A stretch of 64,000 nucleotides of DNA from JALZKA01 sp963754045 (GCA_963754045.1 CAVWEN010000002.1:1054001-1118000); one strand, 5' to 3'. Numbered from the stretch's first letter, positions 15,342-24,176 are shown. The notes: generated from the letters alone by a model not told the origin. Numbers and translations are program-made.

Positions 15342-16790
15342 TCACGTCCAGCGCTCGGAGCGCAGTTCCGAGCCCGCCAGAGTCAGGTGCACCCCGTCAA
15401 GGGCGCGATCCGGCATGCGGCGGTCGGCGCGGGCGTGGGAGCCGCGGGTCTCACGCCGCTCAAGCGCGGCCCTTGCGATCAATGCCGCCAGCGGATAGGG
15501 GTCGTGCCGGAGCTCTTCCAGCTCCTGTGGTGAGCGCCTCGGCCCGGCCAGCCGCCAGACCGCGTCTCGGGTTGCCTCGGTGGGGGGGCTGAATCGCCAA
15601 TCGCCCGGCTCGGGCGGACTGTCTGCAGCGCCGGCCCCCGTGCTCGCGCGGTCGGCCGCCCTTGAGCCGAAGACGAAGCACTCGCTCAGCGAGTTGGATG
15701 CCAGCCGGTTGGCTCCGTGCAGCCCCGTGCATGCACATTCACCGACGGCGAAGAGGCCCGGCAGTGAGGAGGCACCGTCCAGGTCGGTCCGGATCCCACC
15801 CATCAGGTAGTGCGCGGCTGGAGCGACCGGAATCAACTCGGTGCGCGGGTCCAGCCCCGCTTGCGCGAGCGTCGCGAACACGTTGGGGAACCGCTCGGGG
15901 TCGGTCTTGCGTAGGTCGATCAGCGCGTGGTCGGCGCCATCGGCATCCATGCGGTCCAGGATCGCGGCCGCGACCTGATCGCGCGGCGCCAGCTCGTCGG
16001 TAAAGCGCCGGCCCGATGCGTCGAGCAAGATGGCCCCCTCGCCGCGAATCGCCTCGGTGATCAGGGCGCCGTCGAACCTGGTGCCGGCCTGGACCAGTGC
16101 GGTCGGATGAAACTGGCAGAACTCCAGGTCGGCCAGCTCGGCGCCGGCGGCGTGGGCCAGGACTGCGCCGGCACCGATCGCGCCCCACGGGTTCGTGGTG
16201 CGTCGCCAGAGCGCCGCGCCCCCGCCGGTGGCAAGGATGGTCGCGTCGGCCTGAATCGAACCACGGTCGGTGATCACTCCGTAGCAGCGCTCGCCGTCGC
16301 TCCAAAGTGCCTGCGCCGAGGCGCCCTCATGAACCTCGATTCGATCGTCGGTCGCCACCAGCGAGGCAAGGGCGCCCGTGATCGCGCGGCCCGTTTCGCT
16401 TCCGCCGGCGTGGACGATGCGCCGAGCGGTGTGGCCGCCCTCCAAGCCGAGCGCCAGCGCGCCGCTGGGGTCGCGGTCGAACTCGACGCCGTGCCCGAGC
16501 AACCACTCGACTGCCGCGGGGGCCTCGGCGACCAGCACGTCCACGGCGGCGGGCAGGCAGAGGCCGCGTCCGGCCGCGAGAGTGTCGGTCGCGTGGCGGG
16601 CGGGCGAGTCGTCGAGGGCCAGCGCCGCGGCGAGGCCGCCCTGAGCCCAGTACGAGGCGCTGTCGACGAGCTGCTTTCGAGCGACGAGGGAGACGTTGGC
16701 TCCCGCCTCAGCGGCGCGGGCCGCGGCGTGCAGTCCAGCCGCGCCGCCTCCGACCACGAGAACGCTTGGGCTGTCGGAGCGGGGCGCCAA
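15342..16790 (-). CDS. nadB: L-aspartate oxidase
   Basis: This 482-residue FAD enzyme of NAD biosynthesis oxidises aspartate to iminoaspartate. The N-terminal dinucleotide fold is VLVVGGGAAGLHAAARAAEAG. SASYWAQGGLAAAL, EGGHTARRIVHAGG, ILATGGGAALW, LEFCQFHPTALV and HYLMGGIRTDLDG follow in the family order, with GANRLASNSLSECFVFG near the end. It is slightly short compared with the enterobacterial enzyme, mainly in the C-terminal helical domain. nadA and nadC are not adjacent. The start is TTG at 16790, and only 20 bases separate it from the divergent deacetylase-family gene, with which it appears to share a symmetric -10 element. Confidence 0.92.
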   Translation of the reverse strand: MAPRSDSPSVLVVGGGAAGLHAAARAAEAGANVSLVARKQLVDSASYWAQGGLAAALALDDSPARHATDTLAAGRGLCLPAAVDVLVAEAPAAVEWLLGHGVEFDRDPSGALALGLEGGHTARRIVHAGGSETGRAITGALASLVATDDRIEVHEGASAQALWSDGERCYGVITDRGSIQADATILATGGGAALWRRTTNPWGAIGAGAVLAHAAGAELADLEFCQFHPTALVQAGTRFDGALITEAIRGEGAILLDASGRRFTDELAPRDQVAAAILDRMDADGADHALIDLRKTDPERFPNVFATLAQAGLDPRTELIPVAPAAHYLMGGIRTDLDGASSLPGLFAVGECACTGLHGANRLASNSLSECFVFGSRAADRASTGAGAADSPPEPGDWRFSPPTEATRDAVWRLAGPRRSPQELEELRHDPYPLAALIARAALERRETRGSHARADRRMPDRALDGVHLTLAGSELRSERWT

Positions 16791-16797
16791 GAGCGGA

Positions 16798-16806
16798 GTA
16801 CCGTAC
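16798..16806. promoter_or_regulatory. Symmetric bidirectional -10 element between nadB and the deacetylase-family gene
   Basis: GTACCGTAC reads TACCGT on the plus strand, six bases before the ATG at 16811. It reads TACGGT on the minus strand, nine bases before the nadB TTG at 16790. Both genes would be leaderless and compete for the same melting region. Confidence 0.5.
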
Positions 16807-16810
16807 CCGG

Positions 16811-17734
16811 ATGACCCTCTACTATCGGCACCCGTCGTCGTTCGCGCACGACACGGGTGCGCACCCCGAGAACGCCGACCGCATCAGGTCGATCGAAGCG
16901 GCCCTGGAGGAGCGCGACTGGTTGCGCGCCGAGATTTGCGAGGCTCCCCGTGCGACCCGCGAGCAGCTCGAGCGTGCGCACACCGCGCGGCACGTCGACG
17001 AGATGGAGCGCTTCTGCGCGGATGGCGGCGGCATGATCGACTTGGACACCGTGGCCGTCGAGCACTCTTGGGACGCCGCGCTCCGGGCCGCCGGTGCAGC
17101 TTGCGAGGCCGTTGAGCGCGTCCGCGCCGGTGAGGACCGCGCGGCGTTCTGTGGCCTGCGACCACCGGGCCACCACGCCGAGCGCGACAAGGCGATGGGT
17201 TTCTGTCTGTTCAACACAATCGCCGTGGCAGCCGAGCACGCCATCCAGGCGACCGGGGCGGAGCGGGTGCTTATCTGCGACTGGGATGTGCACCACGGCA
17301 ACGGGACCGAGGAGATCTTCGCGGCGTCGAGCGATGTCCTGTACTCCAGCATCCATCAATGGCCGCTCTATCCCGGCACCGGCGCTGCCGATATGCGCGG
17401 CACCGGGCCGGGGGAGGGCTACACGCTCAACCTGCCGGTTCCCGCCGGCTCCGACAGTGAGCGGTTTGCCTCGCTGGTCGAGGACGTGATCGTTCCCGCC
17501 GCACGAGAGTTCCGCCCGGGCCTCATCGCGATCTCCGCGGGCTACGACGCCCACCGCGACGACCCGCTCGGAAGCTGCCTCGTCGACGAGGACGGCTACG
17601 GCCGGATGACCGCGGCTCTGCGCGACGTGGCGGCGGAGCTCGACGCTCCGGTCCTGGTTTGCCTGGAGGGTGGTTACGACCCGGACGCCCTGGCGGCGTC
17701 AGTGGTGCGCACCATGGTTGAACTCGGGGTGTAG
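16811..17734 (+). CDS. Histone-deacetylase-family zinc amidohydrolase (acetoin utilisation / acetylpolyamine type)
   Basis: This 307-residue arginase-deacetylase-fold enzyme removes acyl groups from amines. Visible signatures are GLRPPGHHAERDKAMGFCLF with the catalytic His pair, DWDVHHGNGTEEIF with metal ligands Asp and His, and SAGYDAHRDDPLG with the second Asp ligand. LEGGYDPDALA closes the active site. The ATG at 16811 is chosen over an earlier in-frame ATG at 16766 because the latter lies inside nadB and upstream of the promoter. Bacterial members act on acetylpolyamines or acetylated proteins such as acetyl-CoA synthetase; which applies here is unknown. The window also holds a sirtuin, so the genome has two deacylase types. 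Confidence 0.88.
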   Translation: MTLYYRHPSSFAHDTGAHPENADRIRSIEAALEERDWLRAEICEAPRATREQLERAHTARHVDEMERFCADGGGMIDLDTVAVEHSWDAALRAAGAACEAVERVRAGEDRAAFCGLRPPGHHAERDKAMGFCLFNTIAVAAEHAIQATGAERVLICDWDVHHGNGTEEIFAASSDVLYSSIHQWPLYPGTGAADMRGTGPGEGYTLNLPVPAGSDSERFASLVEDVIVPAAREFRPGLIAISAGYDAHRDDPLGSCLVDEDGYGRMTAALRDVAAELDAPVLVCLEGGYDPDALAASVVRTMVELGV

Positions 17735-17812
17735 CTATCGCCGCACCGAATCCGCGATTGCCACGGTGCGACCGGGTTGATCGAGGTGTCGCGGTAAGGG
17801 GGCGCGGCGCAG

Positions 17813-20800
17813 TTAGGGAACGAGGGTGTCCTTGATGCGGTCGAGGAACAGCTGGGGGAAGCCCGGCACTTCGTCGAGCTGATCGACGGACTGGAAGTCG
17901 CCGCGCTCGTCTCGAAAGCGGATGACCCGTTTGGCCTGGGTGACGGACATACCGAGGTCGCGGAGCTCTTCGAATGAGGCGTCGGAGAGGCTGAGCATCC
18001 CCTCGGGGGTGGGGCCGCGGCTGATCGTCGGGGCCGGTTCGGGAACGGGTGTCGGTGCGGGTTCGGGAACGGGCTCTGGTTCCGGCGGGGCAACGGGCTC
18101 GGGCGGCTTAGCGGCCTTTGACTTTGGTGCTGCCTTCGCCTTCGCCTTCTTTGGCTTCGGCTTCGCCTTGGCCTTCGGCACCGGCTTCGCCTTCTTCGGC
18201 TTCGGCTTCGGCTTCGCGGCCTTTGGTTTGGCGGTACGCCGCAGCCTGCGCTTGGGCTTCTCGGCTTCCGGTGCCGGAGCGGCCTCGGGCGCCGCCTCGC
18301 CGGATTCGGGCGAGTCCATTACCCACTGTGGGGGCTCGAGTTCCTTGGCCGTGCCGATCGAGGCGGAGGGCGTGGGCTCCGGCGCAGGAGTGGGTTCGGG
18401 CGCCGGCGTCGTCTGTGGCTCGGGCGTCGGTTCCGGCTCGACCACGCGCTCGGGCGTGGACTCCTTGCCTGCGACGTCGGTCGCTCGGGCGCGAACCGCT
18501 GCGCCGCCGGCCTGCTCGACAACCCCGTCGATCTCCTGTTCGACCTTGCTGAAGCGCTGTTCGCGGTCGAGGTCGACCTGGCGCCGCGCCTCGATTTCGA
18601 TCTCGGTCGCGCGACGCTCCGCCGCGGCGGAGCGCTCGTGCGCCTCCTCAAGTTGTCTGCGTGTCGCTGCGAGTTCGCCTTCGATCGCCGCCCGGGCCCG
18701 GATCAGCTCATCTTCGCGGCTTCGCATCGACTTCTGAGCGGCCTCATCGGCCTCCGTACGGGCGGCGGCGACGGCCCGCGTGCGCTCGGATTCGAGCTCT
18801 GAGCGCAGCGCGTCGGCCTGCTGCTTGGCGGTGGCCTGTGCGTCGGCTACGGCCTTCGCGACCGCCACGTCGATCGTCTCGCGGTTGCGAGCGGCCGCGG
18901 CGCGTTCGCCCTCCTTGCGGATTGCGTCGGTCTGGCTGCGCAGCCACGCGGAAGCCGCGTTTCGCGCCTCAACCTCCGCCTTCGCCGATCGGGCCTCTGC
19001 GGCCCGGGCCCGCTCCTCGGCCTCCTGCAAGCCGCGCTCCGAGGCTGACAGGGCCTTTGCGCGCTCGGCCTTGACGGCGTTTAGCTCCTTCGAGGTGAGG
19101 GTGACCTTCTCGTCGCGCTCGGCCTCTGCGGCCGCCCGCGCCTCGGCAACGGCCTTCTCCCGCTCGGCTGCGGCCTCGGCCAGCAGGCGCTTGGTTTCGG
19201 CCTCAAGCCGCTCCTGTTCCTCACGGCGAACGCGCGCCTCGGTCTCGCGCTTGGCCGCGGCGGCAGTATTCGTGACCCGCGCGTCGGCATCGGTTCGCAT
19301 CTGCTCGATCTCGTCGGCCGCCTGCTTTTCAGCAGCGGCGATGCGCTCCCCGGCGGCCTTGCTGTCGGCTGCGGCCTTGGCCTTTGCTGCCTCGAGTTCC
19401 TCCTCGCGTGCCCGCACCCGCTCGTCGGCGGCGCGGGTTGCCTCGGCGCGCGCCTTCTCGGACTCCTCGGTCACCCGCTTCTCGGCGTTGGCTCGGAGCC
19501 GCTCGGCCTCCTTCGAGAGTTCCTCCTCGGCTGCCGTCACGCGCTCGGCTGCAGCAAGCGCGCGCTGCTCGATCTCGCGCAGGCGCTTGTCGGAACTCTC
19601 GATCACTCGGATCTTTTCCTCGCGCTCGCCGGCAAGCTCCTCGTCGCGCTTTGCAAGCTCGGCCGCGTAGCGCTCGAGCGCCGCCTTGCGCGCGGCCTCC
19701 ACCTCGACCCGGGATCGCTCGTCGGCTTCGTCGCGGATCCGCTCGAGCTCCGCGGCGACTGCCGCCTGGGCGTCGGTCTTCGCCTCCTGCTCGATCTGCT
19801 TGCGGGTGGTCTCTGTTGACTGGAGGGCCATCTCCTCGACCTTGCGGCGGGCCGCCTCGGTGGCGACCTTTGCGCGCTCGTCGGCCTTGGTCTTCGCATC
19901 TGCCTCGACCTCCACGCGGACGCGCTCCTCGGCTTCGCGGATGCGCTCGTCGAGCGTCGAGCGCAGCGACTTCAGCTCGGCACGGACCTCCGCCGTCCTC
20001 GCCTTGACCTGGCGGTCGGCCTCCTCGCGGAGTGCCTTCTCGGCCTCGGCCTGGGCGCGCTTGGCGGCGGTCGCTCGAGCCTCGGCCTCCTGAGCCTGCG
20101 TCAGCGCCTCCTGGACGGCGGTGTCCGGGCCCGGTGAGGACTCGGCGCCGGCCGAGGGTTTGGTCGGCGCCGGTGCATTCGCTGCCCGTTCCTTGGCTGC
20201 AGCGGCCTCCGTCTCGGCGGCCTTGACCTTCGTCTCAGCCTCCTTGCGGACTCGTTCCACCTCGGCCGCGATGCGCTTTTCGACGTCGGCTGCGTCCGCT
20301 GCGTTGCCCTTGGATGCCTTGTCCGCGAGCTTGCCCTTCAGCTTTTCCTCGGTCTCGCGCTTTGCAGCCTCAACCTCGGCGGCGCGCTGCTTGTCGGCCT
20401 CACGCTGGATCTGCTTGACCTGCGCTCGCAACCACTTGGCGGCACCGAGGCGCGCCTCGTGATCGCTCGCGGCGGCGGCTCGCAACTCTTCGGCGGGGGG
20501 TTCGGGCGGGGCGGCCGACTTTCTGGCGGCCTCCTCGGCCTCGGCCGCGCGGCGTTCGGCTTCGGCGAGGCGGACTTCGAGCGCCTCGACCTTCCCGCTG
20601 GACTCGCGCTTGGCCCGCTCGAGGTCCTCCTCGAGAGCGAGGATCTCGCTGATCGAGCGTTGCTCGGCCTGCTCGGCTGCCTTTTCGGCGGCGACCCGGA
20701 TCTTCTCCGAGGTGTCGGGACCGGTTTTTGCAGGGGGCGTGGCGAGGGACTGCGGGACGAACGACTCAGCGGGCGGCTCCGGAGTCGTGGGGGGCAACGG

Positions 20801-21415
20801 AGTCTTCGTCTCCTTCGCGGCCTCGGGCGGTTCCTCGGCCCTCGCCCTCGCAGGCTCGGCAGTCTTCGGCGCCGAGCGCTTGGCGGCCGCTCCGCCGAAC
20901 GCTGCCGGCTTCGATGGCTCGGGCTTCGGCTTGTCGTCTGACTGGCCGGCAGGCGCGTCGGCGTCAAGCGCCACCCACTCGGAGGTCGCAGGTGAATCGC
21001 TTTCCGGCTCGGGGTCGGGCGGCGGGGTTGGCGAAGCGGACTGCGCGAGCGTTACGAAGTCGTCGGTGTCGTCGGTCGGCACCGACGGCGGGACCGACTC
21101 GGGCGGCGGGGTGAAGTCGGGGGTGTCCGACTCGTGGTCGAACAGGCCGGTGGCCGCCCCCATGTCGGCGGGAACGAAGTCGTCTCCCGGTGTGGCCGGT
21201 GTGGTGGGTTTGGCCGGCGGGGGTGTGCTCTTCGAAGCGTCGTTCGCAGCGGATTCGTCACGCTTGGCCGGGGTGGCAGGCTGCACCTCCGTCTTCGGCT
21301 CAGGGGGCGTCGCCGCACCATTAGGCACGCCGTCGTTTTCGGCCTGGTCCGACGCGGGAGCTTCCTCCGGGGTTGCGTCCTTGCGCCTGCGGATGCTGAA
21401 TCGGCTTCTTGCCAC
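17813..21415 (-). CDS. Giant coiled-coil protein with lysine-rich tail and C-terminal helix-hairpin-helix
   Basis: This 1200-residue protein of no recognised named family has four parts. Residues about 1-230 are a Pro/Glu/Ala-rich, probably disordered head. Residues about 235-970 are almost continuous Ala/Glu/Arg/Lys coiled coil, containing two tryptophan motifs (WLRAQ near 327 and WLRSQ near 823) that suggest an internal duplication. Residues about 975-1045 are proline-rich. Residues about 1050-1100 are a KPKPKKAK-type basic tail like histone H1 or HU extensions. The last 62 residues (LSDASFEELRDLGMSVTQAK, then RGDFQSVDQLDEVPGF) form a ComEA-type helix-hairpin-helix, normally a DNA contact. 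There is no signal peptide or membrane segment. A cytoplasmic filament or scaffold that tethers DNA is a reasonable inference. It starts with GTG and is divergent from a Flp-type pilin gene. Confidence 0.75.
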   Translation of the reverse strand: MARSRFSIRRRKDATPEEAPASDQAENDGVPNGAATPPEPKTEVQPATPAKRDESAANDASKSTPPPAKPTTPATPGDDFVPADMGAATGLFDHESDTPDFTPPPESVPPSVPTDDTDDFVTLAQSASPTPPPDPEPESDSPATSEWVALDADAPAGQSDDKPKPEPSKPAAFGGAAAKRSAPKTAEPARARAEEPPEAAKETKTPLPPTTPEPPAESFVPQSLATPPAKTGPDTSEKIRVAAEKAAEQAEQRSISEILALEEDLERAKRESSGKVEALEVRLAEAERRAAEAEEAARKSAAPPEPPAEELRAAAASDHEARLGAAKWLRAQVKQIQREADKQRAAEVEAAKRETEEKLKGKLADKASKGNAADAADVEKRIAAEVERVRKEAETKVKAAETEAAAAKERAANAPAPTKPSAGAESSPGPDTAVQEALTQAQEAEARATAAKRAQAEAEKALREEADRQVKARTAEVRAELKSLRSTLDERIREAEERVRVEVEADAKTKADERAKVATEAARRKVEEMALQSTETTRKQIEQEAKTDAQAAVAAELERIRDEADERSRVEVEAARKAALERYAAELAKRDEELAGEREEKIRVIESSDKRLREIEQRALAAAERVTAAEEELSKEAERLRANAEKRVTEESEKARAEATRAADERVRAREEELEAAKAKAAADSKAAGERIAAAEKQAADEIEQMRTDADARVTNTAAAAKRETEARVRREEQERLEAETKRLLAEAAAEREKAVAEARAAAEAERDEKVTLTSKELNAVKAERAKALSASERGLQEAEERARAAEARSAKAEVEARNAASAWLRSQTDAIRKEGERAAAARNRETIDVAVAKAVADAQATAKQQADALRSELESERTRAVAAARTEADEAAQKSMRSREDELIRARAAIEGELAATRRQLEEAHERSAAAERRATEIEIEARRQVDLDREQRFSKVEQEIDGVVEQAGGAAVRARATDVAGKESTPERVVEPEPTPEPQTTPAPEPTPAPEPTPSASIGTAKELEPPQWVMDSPESGEAAPEAAPAPEAEKPKRRLRRTAKPKAAKPKPKPKKAKPVPKAKAKPKPKKAKAKAAPKSKAAKPPEPVAPPEPEPVPEPAPTPVPEPAPTISRGPTPEGMLSLSDASFEELRDLGMSVTQAKRVIRFRDERGDFQSVDQLDEVPGFPQLFLDRIKDTLVP
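18118..18265 (-). repeat. Low-complexity lysine/proline/alanine-encoding tract
   Basis: Degenerate GGCTTCGGCTTCGCC-type units on the plus strand encode the Lys/Pro/Ala tail of the coiled-coil protein on the minus strand. The repetition could allow in-frame length change by slippage or unequal recombination. Confidence 0.6.
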
Positions 21416-21536
21416 GAAAGCATCACTTTACGAAATGCCGTTGCGACGACGTTCCACGGCCGTCTCGTCGCGGCCCAGTCTTGTCCCGACACAACTTTCG
21501 GTCCAGCATCAGAACCTCAACGATCGAGAGGAGCAA

Positions 21537-21731
21537 ATGGTGAGTGCGATGCTGGGAAACGAGCGCGGTCAGGGCACGGTGGAGTACGTCGGTCTGATCC
21601 TGCTGGTCTCGTTGCTGATGGTCGGGATGGTGGCGGCGATGAAGGGGTTCCAGGGCGAGCAGGGTCTGGAGATCGCGGAGGTGATCGTTGCGAAGATCAA
21701 GTCCGCGGTAAACGCGATCACGTTCAAGTAA
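21537..21731 (+). CDS. Flp/Tad-type pilin-like small membrane protein
   Basis: This 64-residue protein starts with ATG at 21537 behind a GAGAGGAG site. A short polar leader (LGNERGQGTVEY) is followed by one hydrophobic helix (VGLILLVSLLMVGMVAAM) and an amphipathic C-terminus. The Gly-x-x-x-Val-Glu-Tyr arrangement immediately before the helix is the hallmark of Flp and type IVb prepilins, with Glu at the mature +5-like position. A prepilin peptidase would cut in the leader. No TadA, TadB, TadC or TadV gene is in the window. Alternative: a short membrane peptide associated with other secretion systems. Confidence 0.75.
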   Translation: MVSAMLGNERGQGTVEYVGLILLVSLLMVGMVAAMKGFQGEQGLEIAEVIVAKIKSAVNAITFK

Positions 21732-21774
21732 GCGGCGGCGGCGGGGTGGTGCGGTCTGCGAGACTGCCGCCGCG

Positions 21775-22500
21775 ATGGCCGAGCGCAGCTACGACCGCAC
21801 CGCCGCCGACATCCGGCCGATCGAGATCGAGCCGGGGTTCGTGCGCACCGCGTCTGGCTCGGCGCTGTATTCACAGGGCGAGACGCGAATCATCTGCACT
21901 GCCTCGGTCAGCGGCTCGGTGCCACGCTGGATGGAGGGCCGTGGACGTGGCTGGGTGACGGCCGAGTACGCGATGCTTCCTGCCTCGACGGGTGAGCGCA
22001 AGGAACGTGACGGCAAGCGTGGAAAGCAGGACGGCCGCGGGGTGGAGATCCAGCGCCTGATCGGTCGCTCGTTACGCGCGGTTGTCGATCTTGAAGCGCT
22101 CGGCGAACGCAGCGTCTACGTGGACTGCGACGTGCTCCAGGCTGACGGCGGCACCCGCTGCGCCTCGATCACGGGAGGCTGGCTGGCGCTGCGGCTCGCG
22201 CTCGATGCGCTGCTGGAGGAGGGGGAGATCGAGCGCGATCCCCTCACCGACTCCCTGGCGGCCATCTCGTGCGGGATTGTGGATGGCGAAGCGCTTTGCG
22301 ACCTCGATTACGCGGAGGACTCCCGGGCCGAGGTGGACGCGAACATCGTCATGTCGGGAAGCGGCGGACTGGTCGAGGTGCAGGCAACCGCCGAGCAGAC
22401 CCCGGTTTCTCGCGCCCGTCTGGACGAGCTGCTCGCACTGGCCGAGCCCGCCACGGCCACGCTGGCCGCCGCCCAGTCCACGGCTCGCGACGGCGCCTGA
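21775..22500 (+). CDS. rph: Ribonuclease PH
   Basis: This 241-residue phosphate-dependent 3'-5' exoribonuclease trims tRNA 3' ends. It starts ATG at 21775 with the usual RSYDRTAADIRPIEIEPGF. YSQGETRIICTASV, MLPASTGERKERD, RGVEIQRLIGRSLR and VDCDVLQADGGTRCASITGG carry the RNA- and phosphate-binding residues of the family. Length is normal. It is the first gene of rph-rdgB-CDF, an arrangement common in actinobacteria. The pilin-like gene ends 43 bases upstream, so rph may be read through from it or have its own promoter. Confidence 0.95.
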   Translation: MAERSYDRTAADIRPIEIEPGFVRTASGSALYSQGETRIICTASVSGSVPRWMEGRGRGWVTAEYAMLPASTGERKERDGKRGKQDGRGVEIQRLIGRSLRAVVDLEALGERSVYVDCDVLQADGGTRCASITGGWLALRLALDALLEEGEIERDPLTDSLAAISCGIVDGEALCDLDYAEDSRAEVDANIVMSGSGGLVEVQATAEQTPVSRARLDELLALAEPATATLAAAQSTARDGA

Positions 22501-22516
22501 GAGGGCAGCTTCGGAC

Positions 22517-23101
22517 GTGCGCCTCGTCGTCGCCACACGCAACGACCACAAGCTGCGCGAGCTCGCCGAGATCATCGACGGCGTCGAACTCGTGTCCCTG
22601 CCGCCCGAGGTGGAGCTGCCGCCCGAGGACGGCGAGACCTTTGGTGAGAACGCCATCGCCAAGGCGCGCGCAGCGGTTGCCGCTACCGGGAAGGCGTCGA
22701 TCGCCGACGACAGTGGAATCGAGGCGGCGGCGCTGGACGGGCGCCCCGGGGTGCGCTCGGCGCGCTACGCAGGCGAGGAGGCGAGCGACGAGCAGAACCT
22801 CGCGCTCCTGATCTCCGAGCTTTCCCCCCATCGCGACCGTCGAGTCGCCTACGTCTGCGCGATGGCATGGTGTGGCGTCGACGGCCAGGAGTTGGTCGTC
22901 GAAGGGCGGTGCGAGGGCGAGTTGGTCCTCGAGCCCCGCGGCGACGGCGGCTTCGGCTATGACCCGGCGTTCGTCCCCACAGCGACGGGCCCAGAAGACG
23001 AGAGGACGATGGCGGAGCTCGATCCGGCCGAGAAGCACGAGATCAGCCACCGCGGCGCGGCCGGCCGGGCGCTGGTGGCCGAGCTGGGGCGATTGTCGTG
23101 A
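22517..23101 (+). CDS. rdgB: Non-canonical purine NTP pyrophosphatase (RdgB/HAM1)
   Basis: This 194-residue house-cleaning enzyme hydrolyses dITP, XTP and ITP to monophosphates. It starts with GTG at 22517, 16 bases after the rph stop. VVATRNDHKLRELAEII is the nucleotide-binding N-terminus. FGENAIAKARA, ADDSGIEAAALDGRPGVRSA and GGFGYDPAFVP hold the metal and base-recognition residues, and ISHRGAAGRAL is the C-terminal family signature. It overlaps the next gene by four bases (GTGA), so the two are translationally coupled. Confidence 0.95.
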   Translation: MRLVVATRNDHKLRELAEIIDGVELVSLPPEVELPPEDGETFGENAIAKARAAVAATGKASIADDSGIEAAALDGRPGVRSARYAGEEASDEQNLALLISELSPHRDRRVAYVCAMAWCGVDGQELVVEGRCEGELVLEPRGDGGFGYDPAFVPTATGPEDERTMAELDPAEKHEISHRGAAGRALVAELGRLS

Positions 23102-24015
23102 TCGCGTCGAAGGCCGGAGCAGCGACCCTCTCGATCGTCTCCAACTCGATCCTGATCGCGCTCAAGCTCGCGGCCGGCGCAATTACGGGTTCGATCGCAA
23201 TCATCACCGAGGCAATCCACTCGATGATCGACCTGATGGCATCGGTGATTGCGTTGATCTCGGTGCGGAGGGCGGACGAGCCTCCTGACGAGGATCACCC
23301 ATACGGCCATGAGAAGGTCGAAAACCTCGCGGCGACGATCGAGGGCATGTTGATCCTTGTCGGTGCCGGGATCATCTTCTTCGAAGCGACCCGCAGGCTC
23401 GTCAGCGGGTCGGCGGTGGACAATCTCGGAGTTGGTATCGCCGTTATCGCGTTCTCGGCGGCGGCGAACTTCGGCGTGTCGGCGTTTCTGCGCCGCCGAG
23501 CCCGTCAGCACGATTCGCCGGCGCTCGAGGCCGACGCGGCCCATCTCAGCGCCGACGCGCTCACTTCGCTCGGAGTGCTGGGCGGCCTGGCGTTGGTCGA
23601 GGTCACCGACGAGGCCGCGTTCGACGCGATCGCAGCGCTGGTCGTGGCGGTGGCGATCGTTGTCGCAGGTGTGAGGATCATGCGCCGATCCGGCCGGGCG
23701 CTGCTCGACGAGACGCTTCCAGCATCGGAGCTGGACCGGATCGAGAGCACCATCGCAACCGCCGCGATCCCCGAGATGGCTGGATATCACAAGCTGCGGG
23801 CCCGCAGGGCGGGGCCACGGCGCTGGATTGACCTGCACGTTCAGTTCCGCGACGGTACGTCGCTCGAGCGCGCACACCAGGCGGCGCACGAGCTTCGCGA
23901 CGCGATCGGTGCTGAGTTTCGCGGGGCGGACGTGCTGATCCACGTCGAGCCCGAGAGCTCGGCGCGTGAGTTGCCCGATTCCCCGCTTCGCAGCGGCCAG
24001 CCCCGGAGTCGCTAA
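23098..24015 (+). CDS. Cation diffusion facilitator family transporter
   Basis: This 305-residue metal/proton antiporter of the inner membrane is probably a zinc, iron or manganese exporter. The GTG start overlaps the rdgB stop. Membrane helices are seen from residues about 10 to 200. The metal site in helices II and V is visible as HSMID and HLSAD (His-x3-Asp in each), and HPYGHEKVE is the conserved cytoplasmic loop. The C-terminal soluble metallochaperone-like domain follows (WIDLHVQFRDGTSLERAHQ, ADVLIHVEP). The His-x3-Asp pair in both helices fits zinc-preferring members, but specificity is not certain. Confidence 0.9.
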   Translation: MIASKAGAATLSIVSNSILIALKLAAGAITGSIAIITEAIHSMIDLMASVIALISVRRADEPPDEDHPYGHEKVENLAATIEGMLILVGAGIIFFEATRRLVSGSAVDNLGVGIAVIAFSAAANFGVSAFLRRRARQHDSPALEADAAHLSADALTSLGVLGGLALVEVTDEAAFDAIAALVVAVAIVVAGVRIMRRSGRALLDETLPASELDRIESTIATAAIPEMAGYHKLRARRAGPRRWIDLHVQFRDGTSLERAHQAAHELRDAIGAEFRGADVLIHVEPESSARELPDSPLRSGQPRSR

Positions 24016-24158
24016 TTCGGCAGCAGGTTGACCGCCGCCGCGACGCCGACGGCACCCAGGGTCACGGAATAGCCCTCATAACCCTCGAGGCCCAGCAGCA
24101 CGGCCGCCAGCGCACAGAGGCCGACGACGATCGACCATGAGATCCTTGCCGGAGTCAC
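24012..24158 (-). CDS. Small two-helix membrane protein
   Basis: This is a 48-residue hypothetical protein. The GTG at 24158 is chosen because it avoids overlap with the divergent gene's promoter. Two hydrophobic segments (ISWSIVVGLCALAAVLLGL and SVTLGAVGVAAAVNLL) are separated by EGYEGY. It converges on the CDF transporter with a four-base overlap and is divergent from the roadblock-like gene, 18 bases away. No family was recognised. Existence is supported by composition and tight spacing only. Confidence 0.4.
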   Translation of the reverse strand: MTPARISWSIVVGLCALAAVLLGLEGYEGYSVTLGAVGVAAAVNLLPN

Positions 24159-24164
24159 GCTAGG

Positions 24165-24170
24165 TATTTT
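24165..24170 (+). promoter_or_regulatory. -10-like element (TATTTT) of the roadblock-like gene
   Basis: TATTTT ends exactly six bases before the GTG at 24177, in an otherwise GC-rich stretch. This implies a leaderless transcript. Confidence 0.5.
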
Positions 24171-24176
24171 TGCCGA

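Noticed and set aside
18118..18265. CRISPR-like or satellite repeat
   Set aside because: The periodic GGCTTC units are degenerate codons for Lys/Pro/Ala in a continuous reading frame, without fixed repeat length or unique spacers.
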